The notes below the pieces were generated by a model. It saw only the letters and a list, made by a program, of their open reading frames with translations. It made no database searches and was not told the DNA's origin. Of a stretch of 64,000 bases of DNA, positions 18,118 to 27,767 are shown in pieces. The DNA comes from Stutzerimonas stutzeri (lineage in GTDB: Bacteria > Pseudomonadota > Gammaproteobacteria > Pseudomonadales > Pseudomonadaceae): assembly GCF_000590475.1 (NCBI RefSeq), contig NZ_CP007441.1, positions 165,581-229,580 on the forward strand. The letters run 5' to 3'. Numbering within the stretch: the stretch's first letter is position 1; each line of letters starts with the position of its first letter. A program made the translations under genes and the position numbers.

Positions 18118-19904
18118 CTACTCGGCGGGGGCCTGTTCGGCTGCCGGCAGATGCAGCACGAAGACCGCGCCGAGCGCATCGTTGTGTACCTCCAGATTGC
18201 CGCCGAGATCACGCACGATGCCGTAGGAGACCGCCAGCCCCAAGCCCAGGCCCCGACCGACCGGCTTGGTGGTGAAGAAGGGCTCGAAGACCTGATCCAG
18301 ATGCTCGCTGGCGATGCCGCCACCACTGTCGGCGACGCTCAGCGTCCAGCCCTGGCGGTCGCGGTGGCTTTCGATGCGCAGCTGGCGGACCGGGCTGCCC
18401 TGCACGGCGTCGAGGGCATTGGTCAGCAGATTGATCAATACCTGTTCCAGGCGAATGCCATCGCCGCTGACCCAGGCGTCGGCCGGCACCTGATGCAGCA
18501 CCTCGACGCCATCGCTGCGGATTCGCGGGCCGAGTAGCTGCAGCGCCTGCTCCAGCACCTCGGCCAGGCTCAGCCGTTGGCGAAGCCCGGCGGGACTCTT
18601 GCGGGCGAAGGTCTTCAGGTGACTGGTCAGCGCGGCCATTCGCTCGAGCAGCCCCTCGACCTGGCCGATGCCTTCGCGCACCGCCTCGGTGCGGCCGTTG
18701 TCCAGCAGCAGCCGCTGGCTGGCCGCATGCGCAGGGCGGTCAGCGGCTGGTTGATCTCGTGGGCGAGGGCGGTGGACATCTGCCCCAGCGCCGCCATGCG
18801 CGCGGCGTGTACCAGCTCATCCTGGGCGGTGCGCAGCTCCCGGGTACGCGCCTCCACCAGGTGCTCCAGCTCGCTGCGGCTGCGCTGTTCGACGCGTCGG
18901 GTCTTGCGCCGCTGGGCCAGGTAGAGCAGCAGGAACGCCAGCGTCATCCACACGCCAGCGGCCGCAAGGCGATAGCTGCGCACATTGGCGACGATCAGTT
19001 GCGGCTCCTGCAGCAAATGCAGCGTCCATTTTTCGTCAGGCAACTGCAGGCGCTGCCAGAGGTAGTTGCGGCGACCGTCCGGGCCGTCCACCTGGCGCCG
19101 TTCGCTGTCTTCGGCGATGCGCTGCAGGCTCTGGTTCGGCAAAGGTTGCAGGTTCTGCTCCGCGTAGCGTCGGGCAGTGATCAGCTGATTGCGCACCTCT
19201 TCGCTGAGCGGACGCAGGTAGCGGAAGCGCCAGGCGGGGCGGTTGGTGAGGATGACGATGTCCAGCGAATCGGCTACCAGCAGGATGCCCGATTGTCCCA
19301 CCCACTCGCGCTGCATGTCCTCCAGCTCGAGCTTGACCACCAGCACGCCGACCACTTCGCCGGCGCTGTTTTTCACCGAGCTGGAGAGGAAGTAGCCGGG
19401 GATGCCGGTGGTCACGCCGACTGCGAAGTAGCGTCCGGAGTCGTTTTTCAGCGCATCGAGGAAGTAAGGGCGGAAGGCGTAGTTGTTGCCGACGAAGCTG
19501 GTCCAGTCGCGCCAGTTGCTGGCGGCGAGGGTTTCGCCGTGACGGTCGAGCAGATACAGAACTGAAGAGCCTGCCGCCTGGTTCTGCTGCTCCAGCCGCT
19601 GGTTCAACCGCTCGCGCAGGGCCTGGTCGCCGGGGTTGCTCAACAGCTCCTGGATATCACTATCCAGAGCAAGCAATGCCGGTACCGAGCGGAAGCGCTG
19701 AACCTGAGTGTGGATGGCCTGCGCATAGAGTTCGAGCTGGCCGCGTGCCTCCTGGCTGCGTTCGGCCCAGGCGCGGCGCTCGGCGATATGCCCGGCCCAA
19801 TAGATGCTCAGCAGCAGCCCGGCAAGAATCAGCAAAACGATGAGGACGACGCGAAAGCGGCTGGAATGGGCAGGCATGGCGGGCTCGTTGTGAGGATTTC
19901 GCAT
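18118..19904 (-). pseudogene. dctB: DctB-like C4-dicarboxylate sensor kinase, broken by a frameshift
   Basis: The N-terminal part has a membrane segment (about residues 10-30), a periplasmic dCache-like sensor (DSGRYFAVGVTTGIPGYFLSS), a second membrane segment and the HisKA motif ALAHEINQPLTALRM. Right after this, near 18722-18732, the frame is lost. The HATPase half (LLLDNGRTEAVREGIG..., then GRGLGLGLAVSYGI) continues in another frame to 18118. Relatives would read M-(one residue)-AASQR here, so a deletion of about four bases fits. If real, the kinase is split and DctD would lack its partner. A sequencing error is possible. The start could also be 19877. Confidence 0.8.
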
Positions 19905-20254
19905 AGTAAGCCAAAGTGCCTGCACGGAGGATTGCCAAGTCGTCTATCGGCGGCCGGGCGGGTGCGGGTCGCGGTGACAGGTCGGTTTCGGTATCCTTGC
20001 CAGCCCGTTCGGCGTCCACGAACCGTCGAAGCCTCCCATAAGAGACGAGATCCATGACCTGGCTGCCTAGTCCGCCATAGCGCAACGCCCCTTTGCCTGA
20101 CACGACCGCCTGTCATGGGCGCGGTCGTGTCCTGCCGTGCGCCGCGCCTCGTGTGCGTGGACCACACCTCTACTAGAATTTGAAATCTGGTCTCGTTTCA
20201 GCCTTGCTTGCCGTAGTCCGGTCTGGCGGCGATGCCTTTGCTCTGGATATTCCG

Positions 20255-21742
20255 ATGCTCCATTCGATCAAGCAAAACTGGTTCTGCAACATGCGTGGCG
20301 ACGTGCTTTCCGGTCTCGTCGTGGCCCTCGCACTGATTCCCGAGGCGATCGCCTTTTCGATCATTGCCGGGGTCGATCCCCGGGTCGGCCTCTATGCGTC
20401 CTTCTGCATCGCGGTGGTGATTGCGTTCGTCGGTGGCCGTCCGGGCATGATCTCGGCGGCGACCGGTGCCATGGCGCTATTGATGGTGACGCTGGTGCGT
20501 GACCATGGATTGCAATACCTGCTGGCTGCGACCCTGCTTTGCGGTGTCTTCCAGATCGGCGCCGGTTACCTTCGCCTCGGCTCGCTGATGCGCTTCGTCT
20601 CGCGCTCGGTGGTCACCGGTTTCGTCAACGCGCTGGCGATTCTGATCTTCATGGCGCAGTTGCCGGAGCTGACAGACGTCACCTGGCACGTCTACGCGAT
20701 GACTGCCGCCGGCCTGGGCATCATCTACCTGTTCCCCTACGTGCCGAAGATCGGCCGCATCATTCCTTCGCCGCTGGTGTGCATCCTCAGCCTGACGGCC
20801 GTGGCCATGTATCTGGGCCTCGACATCCGCACCGTCGGCGACATGGGCGAGCTACCCGATACGCTGCCGATCTTCCTCTGGCCGGAAGTGCCGCTGACCT
20901 TCGAGACTCTGGCGATCATCTTCCCGTACTCCGCCGCGCTGGCGGTGGTGGGCCTGCTGGAATCGCTGATGACCGCCACCATCGTCGACGACCTGACCGA
21001 CACCGGCAGCGACAAGAACCGCGAGTGCAAGGGCCAGGGTGTCGCCAATATCGTTTCAGGCCTGTTCGGCGGCATGGCCGGCTGCGCGATGATCGGTCAG
21101 TCGGTGATCAACGTGAAATCCGGCGGCCGCACGCGCCTGTCGACGCTGATCGCAGGCGTCGTGCTGCTGCTGATGGTGGTGTTTCTCAGTGACTGGGTCG
21201 GCCAGATCCCCATGGCCGCGCTGGTAGCGGTGATGATCATGGTGTCGATCGGGACCTTCAGCTGGGATTCGCTGCGCAATCTCAAGCATTACCCGCTCTC
21301 CACCAACATCGTCATGGTGGTCACGGTGGTGGTGGTCGTGTTCACCCATAACCTGGCGTACGGCGTGCTGGCCGGCGTGCTGCTGGCGGCGATGTTCTTC
21401 GCCAACAAGGTCGGGCATTACCTAAAGGTCGACGCGGAACTGGATGGCGAAGGCAATCGGCGCACCTACCGGGTGGTGGGCCAGGTGTTCTTCAGTTCTT
21501 CCGACAAGTTCACCGCCGCCTTCGATTTCAAAGAAGCCGTCGCAATGGTCGTCATCGACCTTACCCATGCGCATTTCTGGGACATCACCGCCGTATCCGC
21601 ACTGGACAAGGTGGTGCTCAAGTTCCGTCGCGAGGGCACCGAAGTCCAGGTGCTGGGTCTGAATGAAGCGAGCGCGACCATCGTCGACCGCTTCGGGGTG
21701 CACGATAAACCCGAAGCCATCGACACGCTCATGAACCACTGA
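20255..21742 (+). CDS. SulP-family anion transporter
   Basis: 495 residues from the ATG giving MLHSIKQNW; the open frame extends upstream to a TTG without support. Ten to twelve hydrophobic segments cover residues 15-400, with the N-terminal SulP motif GLVVALALIPEAIAFSIIAGVDPRVGLYA. A cytosolic STAS domain lies at about 410-490. SulP proteins carry sulfate, bicarbonate or dicarboxylates; substrate unknown. The universal stress gene follows after 14 nt, an operon arrangement seen often for SulP genes. Confidence 0.88.
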   Translation: MLHSIKQNWFCNMRGDVLSGLVVALALIPEAIAFSIIAGVDPRVGLYASFCIAVVIAFVGGRPGMISAATGAMALLMVTLVRDHGLQYLLAATLLCGVFQIGAGYLRLGSLMRFVSRSVVTGFVNALAILIFMAQLPELTDVTWHVYAMTAAGLGIIYLFPYVPKIGRIIPSPLVCILSLTAVAMYLGLDIRTVGDMGELPDTLPIFLWPEVPLTFETLAIIFPYSAALAVVGLLESLMTATIVDDLTDTGSDKNRECKGQGVANIVSGLFGGMAGCAMIGQSVINVKSGGRTRLSTLIAGVVLLLMVVFLSDWVGQIPMAALVAVMIMVSIGTFSWDSLRNLKHYPLSTNIVMVVTVVVVVFTHNLAYGVLAGVLLAAMFFANKVGHYLKVDAELDGEGNRRTYRVVGQVFFSSSDKFTAAFDFKEAVAMVVIDLTHAHFWDITAVSALDKVVLKFRREGTEVQVLGLNEASATIVDRFGVHDKPEAIDTLMNH

Positions 21743-21756
21743 CCAGGAGAACGGCT

Positions 21757-22608
21757 ATGACCCACGTAATGGCTTGCATCGACGGATCCCCTTCGGCAGC
21801 CGCCGTCTGTGATTGCGCCGCCTGGGCCAGTCGCCAGCTGGATGCGCCGCTGGCCCTGCTACATGTTCTCGATCAACAGCAGTATCCGGCCGCCGGCAAT
21901 CTCAGCGGCATCATTGGCCTCGGCAGCCGCGAATATCTGCTCGAAGAGCTCGCCGCGCTGGATGAAAAGCGCAACAAGCTGGCGCTTGAGGAAGGCCGGA
22001 TGATGCTCGATGCCGCCAAGCAGCGCGTGATCACCGCCGGCGTAGCGCTGCCGGACGTGCGACAGCGCCACGGCGATCTGGTGGAAACGCTGCGCGATCT
22101 GGAATCGGACATCCGCCTGCTGGTGATCGGCAAACAGGGCGAGGACAGCGGCACCGATTTCCAGCTCATCGGCAGCCAGCTGGAGAGCGTGATTCGCACC
22201 CTGCACCGACCGATCCTGGTTACCCCGGCCAGCTTCAGCGTGCCGACCCGCGTCATGCTGGCCTTCGACGGCAGCGCCACTACGCTCAAGGGCATCGAGA
22301 TGCTGGCCTCGAGCCCGCTGTTCAAGGGAATTCCCGTTCACCTAGTGATGGTCGGTGATGACACCGCCGACAACCGCACCTTGCTCGAATCGGCAGGCGA
22401 GACGCTGGCCGCTGCCGGCTTCGACGTGCAGACCGCGATTCGTGCTGGGGAAGTCGAACCGACCCTGCATGCCTATCAGGCCGAGCAAGGCATCGACCTG
22501 TTGGTGATGGGCGCTTACGGCCACTCGCGGATTCGCCAGTTCTTCGTCGGCAGCACCACCACCGGCATGATCCGCTCGACCACCACAGCGCTGTTGCTGC
22601 TGCGCTGA
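21757..22608 (+). CDS. Universal stress protein with two Usp domains
   Basis: 283 residues with two tandem UspA folds, about 1-150 and 155-283. The second ends with LVMGAYGHSRIRQFFVGSTTTGMIRSTT, containing the G-2x-G-9x-G-(S/T) ATP-binding pattern; the first has a less complete version (LVIGKQGEDSGTDFQLIGSQLESVI). CAGGAGA precedes the ATG. It is probably co-transcribed with the SulP transporter and could tune it or respond to the same stress. Confidence 0.88.
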   Translation: MTHVMACIDGSPSAAAVCDCAAWASRQLDAPLALLHVLDQQQYPAAGNLSGIIGLGSREYLLEELAALDEKRNKLALEEGRMMLDAAKQRVITAGVALPDVRQRHGDLVETLRDLESDIRLLVIGKQGEDSGTDFQLIGSQLESVIRTLHRPILVTPASFSVPTRVMLAFDGSATTLKGIEMLASSPLFKGIPVHLVMVGDDTADNRTLLESAGETLAAAGFDVQTAIRAGEVEPTLHAYQAEQGIDLLVMGAYGHSRIRQFFVGSTTTGMIRSTTTALLLLR

Positions 22609-22625
22609 CTCACCCGCGCTGAACC

Positions 22626-22644
22626 GGGCGCCGTTAAGGCGCCC
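22626..22644. terminator. Probable bidirectional terminator hairpin
   Basis: GGGCGCC and GGCGCCC, seven perfect base pairs around a five-base loop, between the convergent ends of the usp gene and the cyclopropane-synthase-like gene. There is no strong T-run on either side, so termination strength is uncertain. Confidence 0.6.
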
Positions 22645-22656
22645 CTTGCACTTCGA

Positions 22657-23838
22657 CTATCGGTAGATATCGGCCCGCGACCAGGGCAGCTCATGAGAGC
22701 CATCTGGCAGTGGCTTGCTCGCCAGAATCTGATGCAGGTTGATCCAGTTACGACGGAAGCCGTAGGCGCAGCCCGCCAGATAAACCCGCCAGATGCGTAG
22801 CGCCCGCTCCGGAATCAGTCGCTGGGCCTCGGCCAGATTCGTCTCCAGGCGTTCGCTCCAGAACTGCAGGGTGCGCGCGTAGTGCACGCGCAAGCTCTCC
22901 ACGTCGACGATCTCCAGTCCCGATTCGCTGATGCAGGCGCCGATCTTCACCAGATGCGGCAACTCGCCATGAGGGAACACGTAGCGATCGATGAACTCGC
23001 CCGCGCCATGCGCCACCGGCCGGCCATCGATGTAGCGCGAGGTGATGCCATGGTTGAGCACCAGCCCGCCGGGACGTACCAGATCCGCCAGTTGCTGACA
23101 GTACAACGGCAGGTTGGCGTGTCCGACATGCTCGAACATGCCGACACTGACCACCTTGTCGAACTGGCCGTCCCTGGGCAGATCACGATAATCCATGAGC
23201 TCCAGCCGGACCTGGCTTTCCAGGCCCTCGGCGGCGACGCGCTCGCGGCCCAGCTTCAACTGCTCGGCACTCAGGGTGATGCCGAACACCTGGACGCCAT
23301 ACTCGCGCGCAGCAAAGCGCGCCAGCCCGCCCCAGCCGCAGCCGACATCGAGCAGGCGATCACTCGGTTTCAGCCGTAACTTGCGACACAGGTGCCGCAG
23401 CTTGGCCTGCTGCGCCTGATCGAGGTCTTCGGTGCCGGTCTCGAAGTACGCACAGGAATAGACCATGTCGCGGTCGAGCCACAGCTGATAGAACGTGTTG
23501 GACAGGTCGTAATGATAGGAAATCGCTTCGGCGTCGGTGGCCTTGTCATGCGCCTGGCGAGTCGGCAATGCCGAGTGCTCTTCGCCCAGTGCGCTAGAGA
23601 TCTCATCGCCGATGCGAATGATCTCCTCAAGCGGGCCGTGAAAGTCGATCTTGCCTTCGACATACGCCCCACCCAGCAGGGCCAGGCTGGGGTGGGCCAA
23701 CTGCGGGATCAGACCGGGATCCTTGATTTCCAGCGTCACGCTTGGGACGGGGCCAACATCGATCTCCTTGCCGTCCCACAGCTTTAGGCGCAGCGGAAGC
23801 TCCAGTTCCTTCAAGGTCGGAAGTAATGCGGCCAACAT
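22657..23838 (-). CDS. Cyclopropane-fatty-acyl-phospholipid synthase family methyltransferase
   Basis: 393 residues. A SAM-binding motif LDVGCGWG lies at 163-170, the substrate-site stretch YHYDLSNTFYQLWLD at 108-122, and the conserved cysteine of YSCAYFE at 129. The enzyme methylenates cis double bonds of membrane phospholipids, or a close variant of that reaction. AGGAG before the second in-frame ATG sets the start. It is slightly longer than E. coli Cfa. It is transcribed towards the usp gene. Confidence 0.88.
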   Translation of the reverse strand: MLAALLPTLKELELPLRLKLWDGKEIDVGPVPSVTLEIKDPGLIPQLAHPSLALLGGAYVEGKIDFHGPLEEIIRIGDEISSALGEEHSALPTRQAHDKATDAEAISYHYDLSNTFYQLWLDRDMVYSCAYFETGTEDLDQAQQAKLRHLCRKLRLKPSDRLLDVGCGWGGLARFAAREYGVQVFGITLSAEQLKLGRERVAAEGLESQVRLELMDYRDLPRDGQFDKVVSVGMFEHVGHANLPLYCQQLADLVRPGGLVLNHGITSRYIDGRPVAHGAGEFIDRYVFPHGELPHLVKIGACISESGLEIVDVESLRVHYARTLQFWSERLETNLAEAQRLIPERALRIWRVYLAGCAYGFRRNWINLHQILASKPLPDGSHELPWSRADIYR

Positions 23839-24047
23839 ACTTAGTCTCCTGATCGTCCCGTGCATAAAATCCTAGACCAGCTTTGTCCCGCTTGCGCTCG
23901 ACCGGCAGATGGCTTCTGTCTATGAGTTCAATTGAAGATTGCTGGAACGGAGCAGACGAGTAGAAAGGCTGCCGCGCGATTAGCGCTTTGCCGTGTTGCG
24001 GGGTTCGGGATGTAGGGCGACGGAGGCGTTTGGGTCCAGCCGGGAAA

Positions 24048-24143
24048 TGGCGGAAGGCAGTGGGAGTCGAACCCACCCAGGAACGGCTGCCGCCCCCAAC
24101 CGGGTTTGAAGCCCGGCCGCACCACCGGGTGCGATTGCCTTCC
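24048..24143 (-). tRNA. selC: tRNA-Sec (selC), anticodon TCA
   Basis: 96 nt including an encoded CCA end. An eight-base acceptor stem (GGAAGGCA with TGCCTTCC), a long variable arm, the anticodon loop CTTCAAA and GGTTCGACTCC in the T arm match bacterial tRNA-Sec. It reads UGA codons as selenocysteine with SelB. selA and selB lie 3.7 kb away in the same direction. An island now separates them and supplies the 5' half and upstream DNA of this copy. Confidence 0.95.
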
Positions 24144-24151
24144 TCATTGAT

Positions 24152-24301
24152 CTACAAGGAGTTTCCAGCTTGGCTGATGCTCTGACCGAGCACGATCAAC
24201 GAAGTGTCGGAATTTCCGAACGGGCCAACTGCTACTACTTCTTGCAGAAGATCAGGCGAGAGGTGAGCGTACCGCATACTTATGGCTGGTGACGAACCCC
24301 A
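24152..24301 (-). pseudogene. C-terminal remnant of a tyrosine recombinase (integrase)
   Basis: The translation of 24233-24295 reads SSPAISMRYAHLSPDLLQEVV, which matches the C-terminal box of phage-type integrases containing the catalytic tyrosine (RYAHLSP). The frame ends nine bases before the 5' end of selC. The sequence upstream in the same open frame (to 24523) does not resemble an integrase, so the Arg-His-Arg catalytic region is gone. An integrase end directly against the target tRNA is the usual arrangement for such elements. Confidence 0.65.
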
Positions 24302-24574
24302 GGAAGTTTTGCTGGGTAAGTCAGTAAAAAATACGATCGCCGGCGCGACATCAGCAGTGAGAGAATCCGCGCTGGGATGATGAGAACGCCACCTCGCAGA
24401 CTCGCTTTCGAGGACGCCTTTGGATCGTAAGCGGCCGGATCGAGCCCGAACATGATCACCGAACCCCGCAATTCGACGAGGCCAACCGAAACTTGACCAG
24501 TCAGAGCGCAGGATAGCGATCACAACGGAAGTGACTAGGCGCTGGTACGCCCGAACGACAGGGAGAGGTTAGGT

Positions 24575-25129
24575 ATGAAGGCTGATTGGAACGACGCCCC
24601 GGACTACATCACAAGGCAACCACGTAAAAGCCGCAGGCTAGCGAGGCTGATCCCTGGCCTGATTGGCACCGTTATTACGCTAGCGGTTCTCCAGATGGCA
24701 GGCTCAGCGTTCCTGCAGGGAACCGCACAGCGCATTGCCGATAGGCGCATCCAACCCAAGCCAGCCTCCGTCGCTGAGATTACGCGAGTAAAGACCACAG
24801 AGACCAAGGATTGGGGCAGGGTAGTAGAGGAAGTGGCCGCGAGAGGTGCAACGCCTCAGTGGCAATCAGACCAGCCTCAAGCTGTTACGGCAGAGCCGAC
24901 GCCCAAGCAAACAGTATTCAACGACAACAACTACGTTCCCCAGGGCGCGACTAATATCGTTCCCGCTACACGGGTTATCCCCGAGCCGACCGTAACGATC
25001 CCGCCCCGCCGAAAAGAAATTGTGGTTGTAGGAAAAGAGTCACGGATAAGCGATTTCTGTCCTGGCGGGGAAGGAAGCATTGCTCGTAGGAATTGCAAAG
25101 CAAGTGTTAATTTGAATATGAGGAATTAA
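24575..25129 (+). CDS. Predicted single-pass membrane protein of the island
   Basis: 184 residues. A basic N-terminus (RQPRKSRRLARL) is followed by one membrane segment at about 25-47. A long polar part rich in Pro, Thr and Val follows, with two cysteines near the C-terminus (C164 and C174). This predicts a protein anchored in the inner membrane with most of it in the periplasm. GGGAGAGG precedes the ATG. I do not recognise the family. It lies 166 nt upstream of the NACHT gene in the same direction and could be cargo, a partner or an accessory gene. Confidence 0.6.
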   Translation: MKADWNDAPDYITRQPRKSRRLARLIPGLIGTVITLAVLQMAGSAFLQGTAQRIADRRIQPKPASVAEITRVKTTETKDWGRVVEEVAARGATPQWQSDQPQAVTAEPTPKQTVFNDNNYVPQGATNIVPATRVIPEPTVTIPPRRKEIVVVGKESRISDFCPGGEGSIARRNCKASVNLNMRN

Positions 25130-25295
25130 ATATTTCCAATTCCGAGGTAGATCATAAGCATGACCAAATCCCTTATGCACAGCAATCTATTAAGCTAGTA
25201 AAAATTAACTAGTGCTGGCGAGGTGGGCAACGAGAAAGAAGTGCCGCTTACTTTTTTGCGAGCGATGAAGAATGATTACCAACGGTGGTGAATAG

Positions 25296-27656
25296 ATGAG
25301 TGCTGTCAAGAAAGGGAATGACTACCGTGATACGATTGCTCGAATATTGGCGGCTGCTTCCTATAGAAATGTGGAGATAGAAAAGCGGCTTGGTGGATAT
25401 AAAAAAGTTGATGTTTATTATGAAAGATTTGAGTACGGCTCTTTAGTTAGGTATGCCATTGAGGCGAAGAACTATGAGAAGCCTCTAACCAAAGCATACA
25501 TAGCGTCTAATATATTTTCTGAATATAGCGTTCTGCTTAATAATAAAGAGGTAGATAAGGTAATAATCATAGCGCCGCTAGATGTTAGCCCGGATACGCG
25601 AAAGTACATAATCGGGTGCGGCTTTATGTTTATGACCTTAGAGCAGTTTCGCTCGCATATCATGAACTTCCTGACGTACCTAGAAGGGCTCTGTACAGGA
25701 TACAAGGAGGGTGGGCTTGATAAATATTATATGCCCTTGTATTTCGGTGAAAATCAATCCTTAAAAGAACGTTTGTTATCGTGGATTAGCGAAGAAAATG
25801 CCAGGCCGATAGCCATATTGGCTGGGTACGGCATGGGAAAAACCAGTTTTTCCAAGCACTTCGCCTGCGCATTGGCCGAGGAATTTCTTGAGAATAACCG
25901 CGGGCGGATACCGATATATATTCGGCTAGGCGAGATCTCCGATGAGCAGAGCCTTGAAGGTCTTCTTGCTAAAAGTCTAATTTCTTCCAATGCAGTGCAA
26001 AACTACACGTTTGAATTATTTATGGAGCTGAATAGGTCCGGCCAATTCTGCATATTGTTAGACGGCTTCGATGAAATGAAGCACGCCATGACATGGGACC
26101 AGTTTCGGCATAATGTTAAAGAGCTCAATAGACTTGTAGAAAAGAGATCTAAGGTAATCCTATTGGGTAGGCCTTCAGCCTTTATAAGCGATTCTGAGCA
26201 GGCCCTAATATTGAGAGGAGTCCGGCCGCTTGACGAGAAAGAAGTCAGAGCTTTTGAGTGGAGCATATACGATAGAATTGAGCTCAACTTCTTTACCAGG
26301 GAAGCTTCCATAGAGTTTATGGGGAAGTACATCCGGCATTTGGTAACGGATTCCGGTATAGACTGCAATATGCCTTTAGAAGAATTCATATCTAAAAGAA
26401 TTATTGAAATCAAAGCGTTGGATTTCTCCGAAATAATCTTGCGTCCCGTTCAAGCTAAAATGCTGGCTGAAATTGCATCTGAACCGAGCCAGCAGTTAGA
26501 AAGCTATAGTCGTTACGGACTGTATAAGCACTTTATGGATTGCATTATAGAGCGGGAGATGTTCAAAAAATCGAGGCGGATTTTCTCGAGCGACACACGG
26601 AGAAACTTCGTAAGAGAGTTAGCCTGGTGGATGTGGTGCGATGGAGGAGGTAGTGGGCTTGCCTTGTCTGAAATACCTCGTTCACTTATAGATAAGTGCA
26701 GAGATGGGAAGAACATTGACCGCGAGGCTGCGCTTCGCGATCTCGTTTCAGGCTCTGTTCTCGAAACGAAAATGGCAGATAAGTTTTATTTTCCACACAG
26801 ATCGTATCAAGAGTTCTTAGTCTCAGAGTACATCATTGGGTTGACGCCTGATCTCGGGGCTATTGAGAGGGTAAAGGGCGCAATCAACGGCGAGATAAAA
26901 GACTTTGTAATGGAGTCGGGGAACAAGAATGCTTTTAATGCCCTTTACGAAATTGTTCCTGAATATAAAGGCACTTTAAGCCTGCAGTTTATAGAGCTGC
27001 TGGCCTGGGCGGCACCTAATGATATTTCTGCAAAAGATATATCTAGCGAATGGCACTTAATTGTCGGGTTTTATCAGCGTCTCGCTGAGTTTGGGCCAGA
27101 CGAGGCTGGTGAGTTTATTCTGGAGATATTAAAGGTAACTGAAACAAGGGAGATTGTGTTAACTGCGCTGTTGTGCTTGTGTATGTCGATACTTTATTCA
27201 GAGCGAAAGAATACGAAGCTTGGCATGACCTTGGCGACAGTAATCTTGAAGTCTGCTCTTCCAGTTATCGAAAAGATTGTAAATGCCAAGAAGAAGAGTC
27301 CAATCGCCATGCAGGCTGGAATTGGTGGCGCTTGGCATGAAATTGTTCTTAGAGCATTCGCGGTAAATGATTTTTCTTATGGTCTTAACTTAGACGTGAA
27401 CGTAAATGAGGTTTTTGAAAGTATAAAGGCTTCACTTTCTTTAAAGTTAAGAGTTAGTGGCGTCCCTGATTTTGAGCCTTTCAACTACATTGTTACGTTG
27501 CAAGGACTCAGCACGACAGAAGAAGATTTGTCGATGAACAATAAAGGCGGTGTGGTTGCCAAGTACTTCAGGGATTACCACAGGAACCAAAAAATGATCC
27601 CGGTGACCGTGATGAGGAAGCCGGCGGACAGAAAGCTTCCAGGCTGGGCTCGTTAG
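25296..27656 (+). CDS. Mrr-like nuclease-NACHT protein, candidate anti-phage NLR-like protein
   Basis: 786 residues. Residues 8-125 look like a PD-(D/E)xK restriction-type nuclease: D39 in KKVDVYY and E56-x-K58 in YAIEAKNY. Residues 170-320 form a NACHT ATPase: Walker A GYGMGKTS at 177-184, Walker B LLDGFDE at 254-260 with the NACHT-type second acidic pair, and a GRP sensor at 291-293. FPHRSYQEFL at 499-508 is the conserved box that ends the NACHT module. The C-terminal 270 residues are helical without obvious repeats and would be the sensor. Proteins of this build (bNACHT and Avs groups) sense phage and activate the effector. No partner effector is needed. Function here is inferred. Confidence 0.8.
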   Translation: MSAVKKGNDYRDTIARILAAASYRNVEIEKRLGGYKKVDVYYERFEYGSLVRYAIEAKNYEKPLTKAYIASNIFSEYSVLLNNKEVDKVIIIAPLDVSPDTRKYIIGCGFMFMTLEQFRSHIMNFLTYLEGLCTGYKEGGLDKYYMPLYFGENQSLKERLLSWISEENARPIAILAGYGMGKTSFSKHFACALAEEFLENNRGRIPIYIRLGEISDEQSLEGLLAKSLISSNAVQNYTFELFMELNRSGQFCILLDGFDEMKHAMTWDQFRHNVKELNRLVEKRSKVILLGRPSAFISDSEQALILRGVRPLDEKEVRAFEWSIYDRIELNFFTREASIEFMGKYIRHLVTDSGIDCNMPLEEFISKRIIEIKALDFSEIILRPVQAKMLAEIASEPSQQLESYSRYGLYKHFMDCIIEREMFKKSRRIFSSDTRRNFVRELAWWMWCDGGGSGLALSEIPRSLIDKCRDGKNIDREAALRDLVSGSVLETKMADKFYFPHRSYQEFLVSEYIIGLTPDLGAIERVKGAINGEIKDFVMESGNKNAFNALYEIVPEYKGTLSLQFIELLAWAAPNDISAKDISSEWHLIVGFYQRLAEFGPDEAGEFILEILKVTETREIVLTALLCLCMSILYSERKNTKLGMTLATVILKSALPVIEKIVNAKKKSPIAMQAGIGGAWHEIVLRAFAVNDFSYGLNLDVNVNEVFESIKASLSLKLRVSGVPDFEPFNYIVTLQGLSTTEEDLSMNNKGGVVAKYFRDYHRNQKMIPVTVMRKPADRKLPGWAR

Positions 27657-27767
27657 AATCGAAAACAAAAGCCAGCAAAGACCAACACTGGCCGCAAACC
27701 GGAACGACGTAGTCTGAATAGCCAGTGCTTGCCAACATAGTCCAATGGAAAATTGGTTAAACACAGA

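Noticed and set aside
18118..19904. Selenocysteine recoding as explanation for the broken dctB frame
   Set aside because: The two halves are in different frames, so an in-frame UGA read-through cannot join them.
24302..24523. Upstream part of the integrase remnant frame as a real gene
   Set aside because: The 123-codon frame matches integrase only in its last third; no integrase core motifs are visible in any frame before it.
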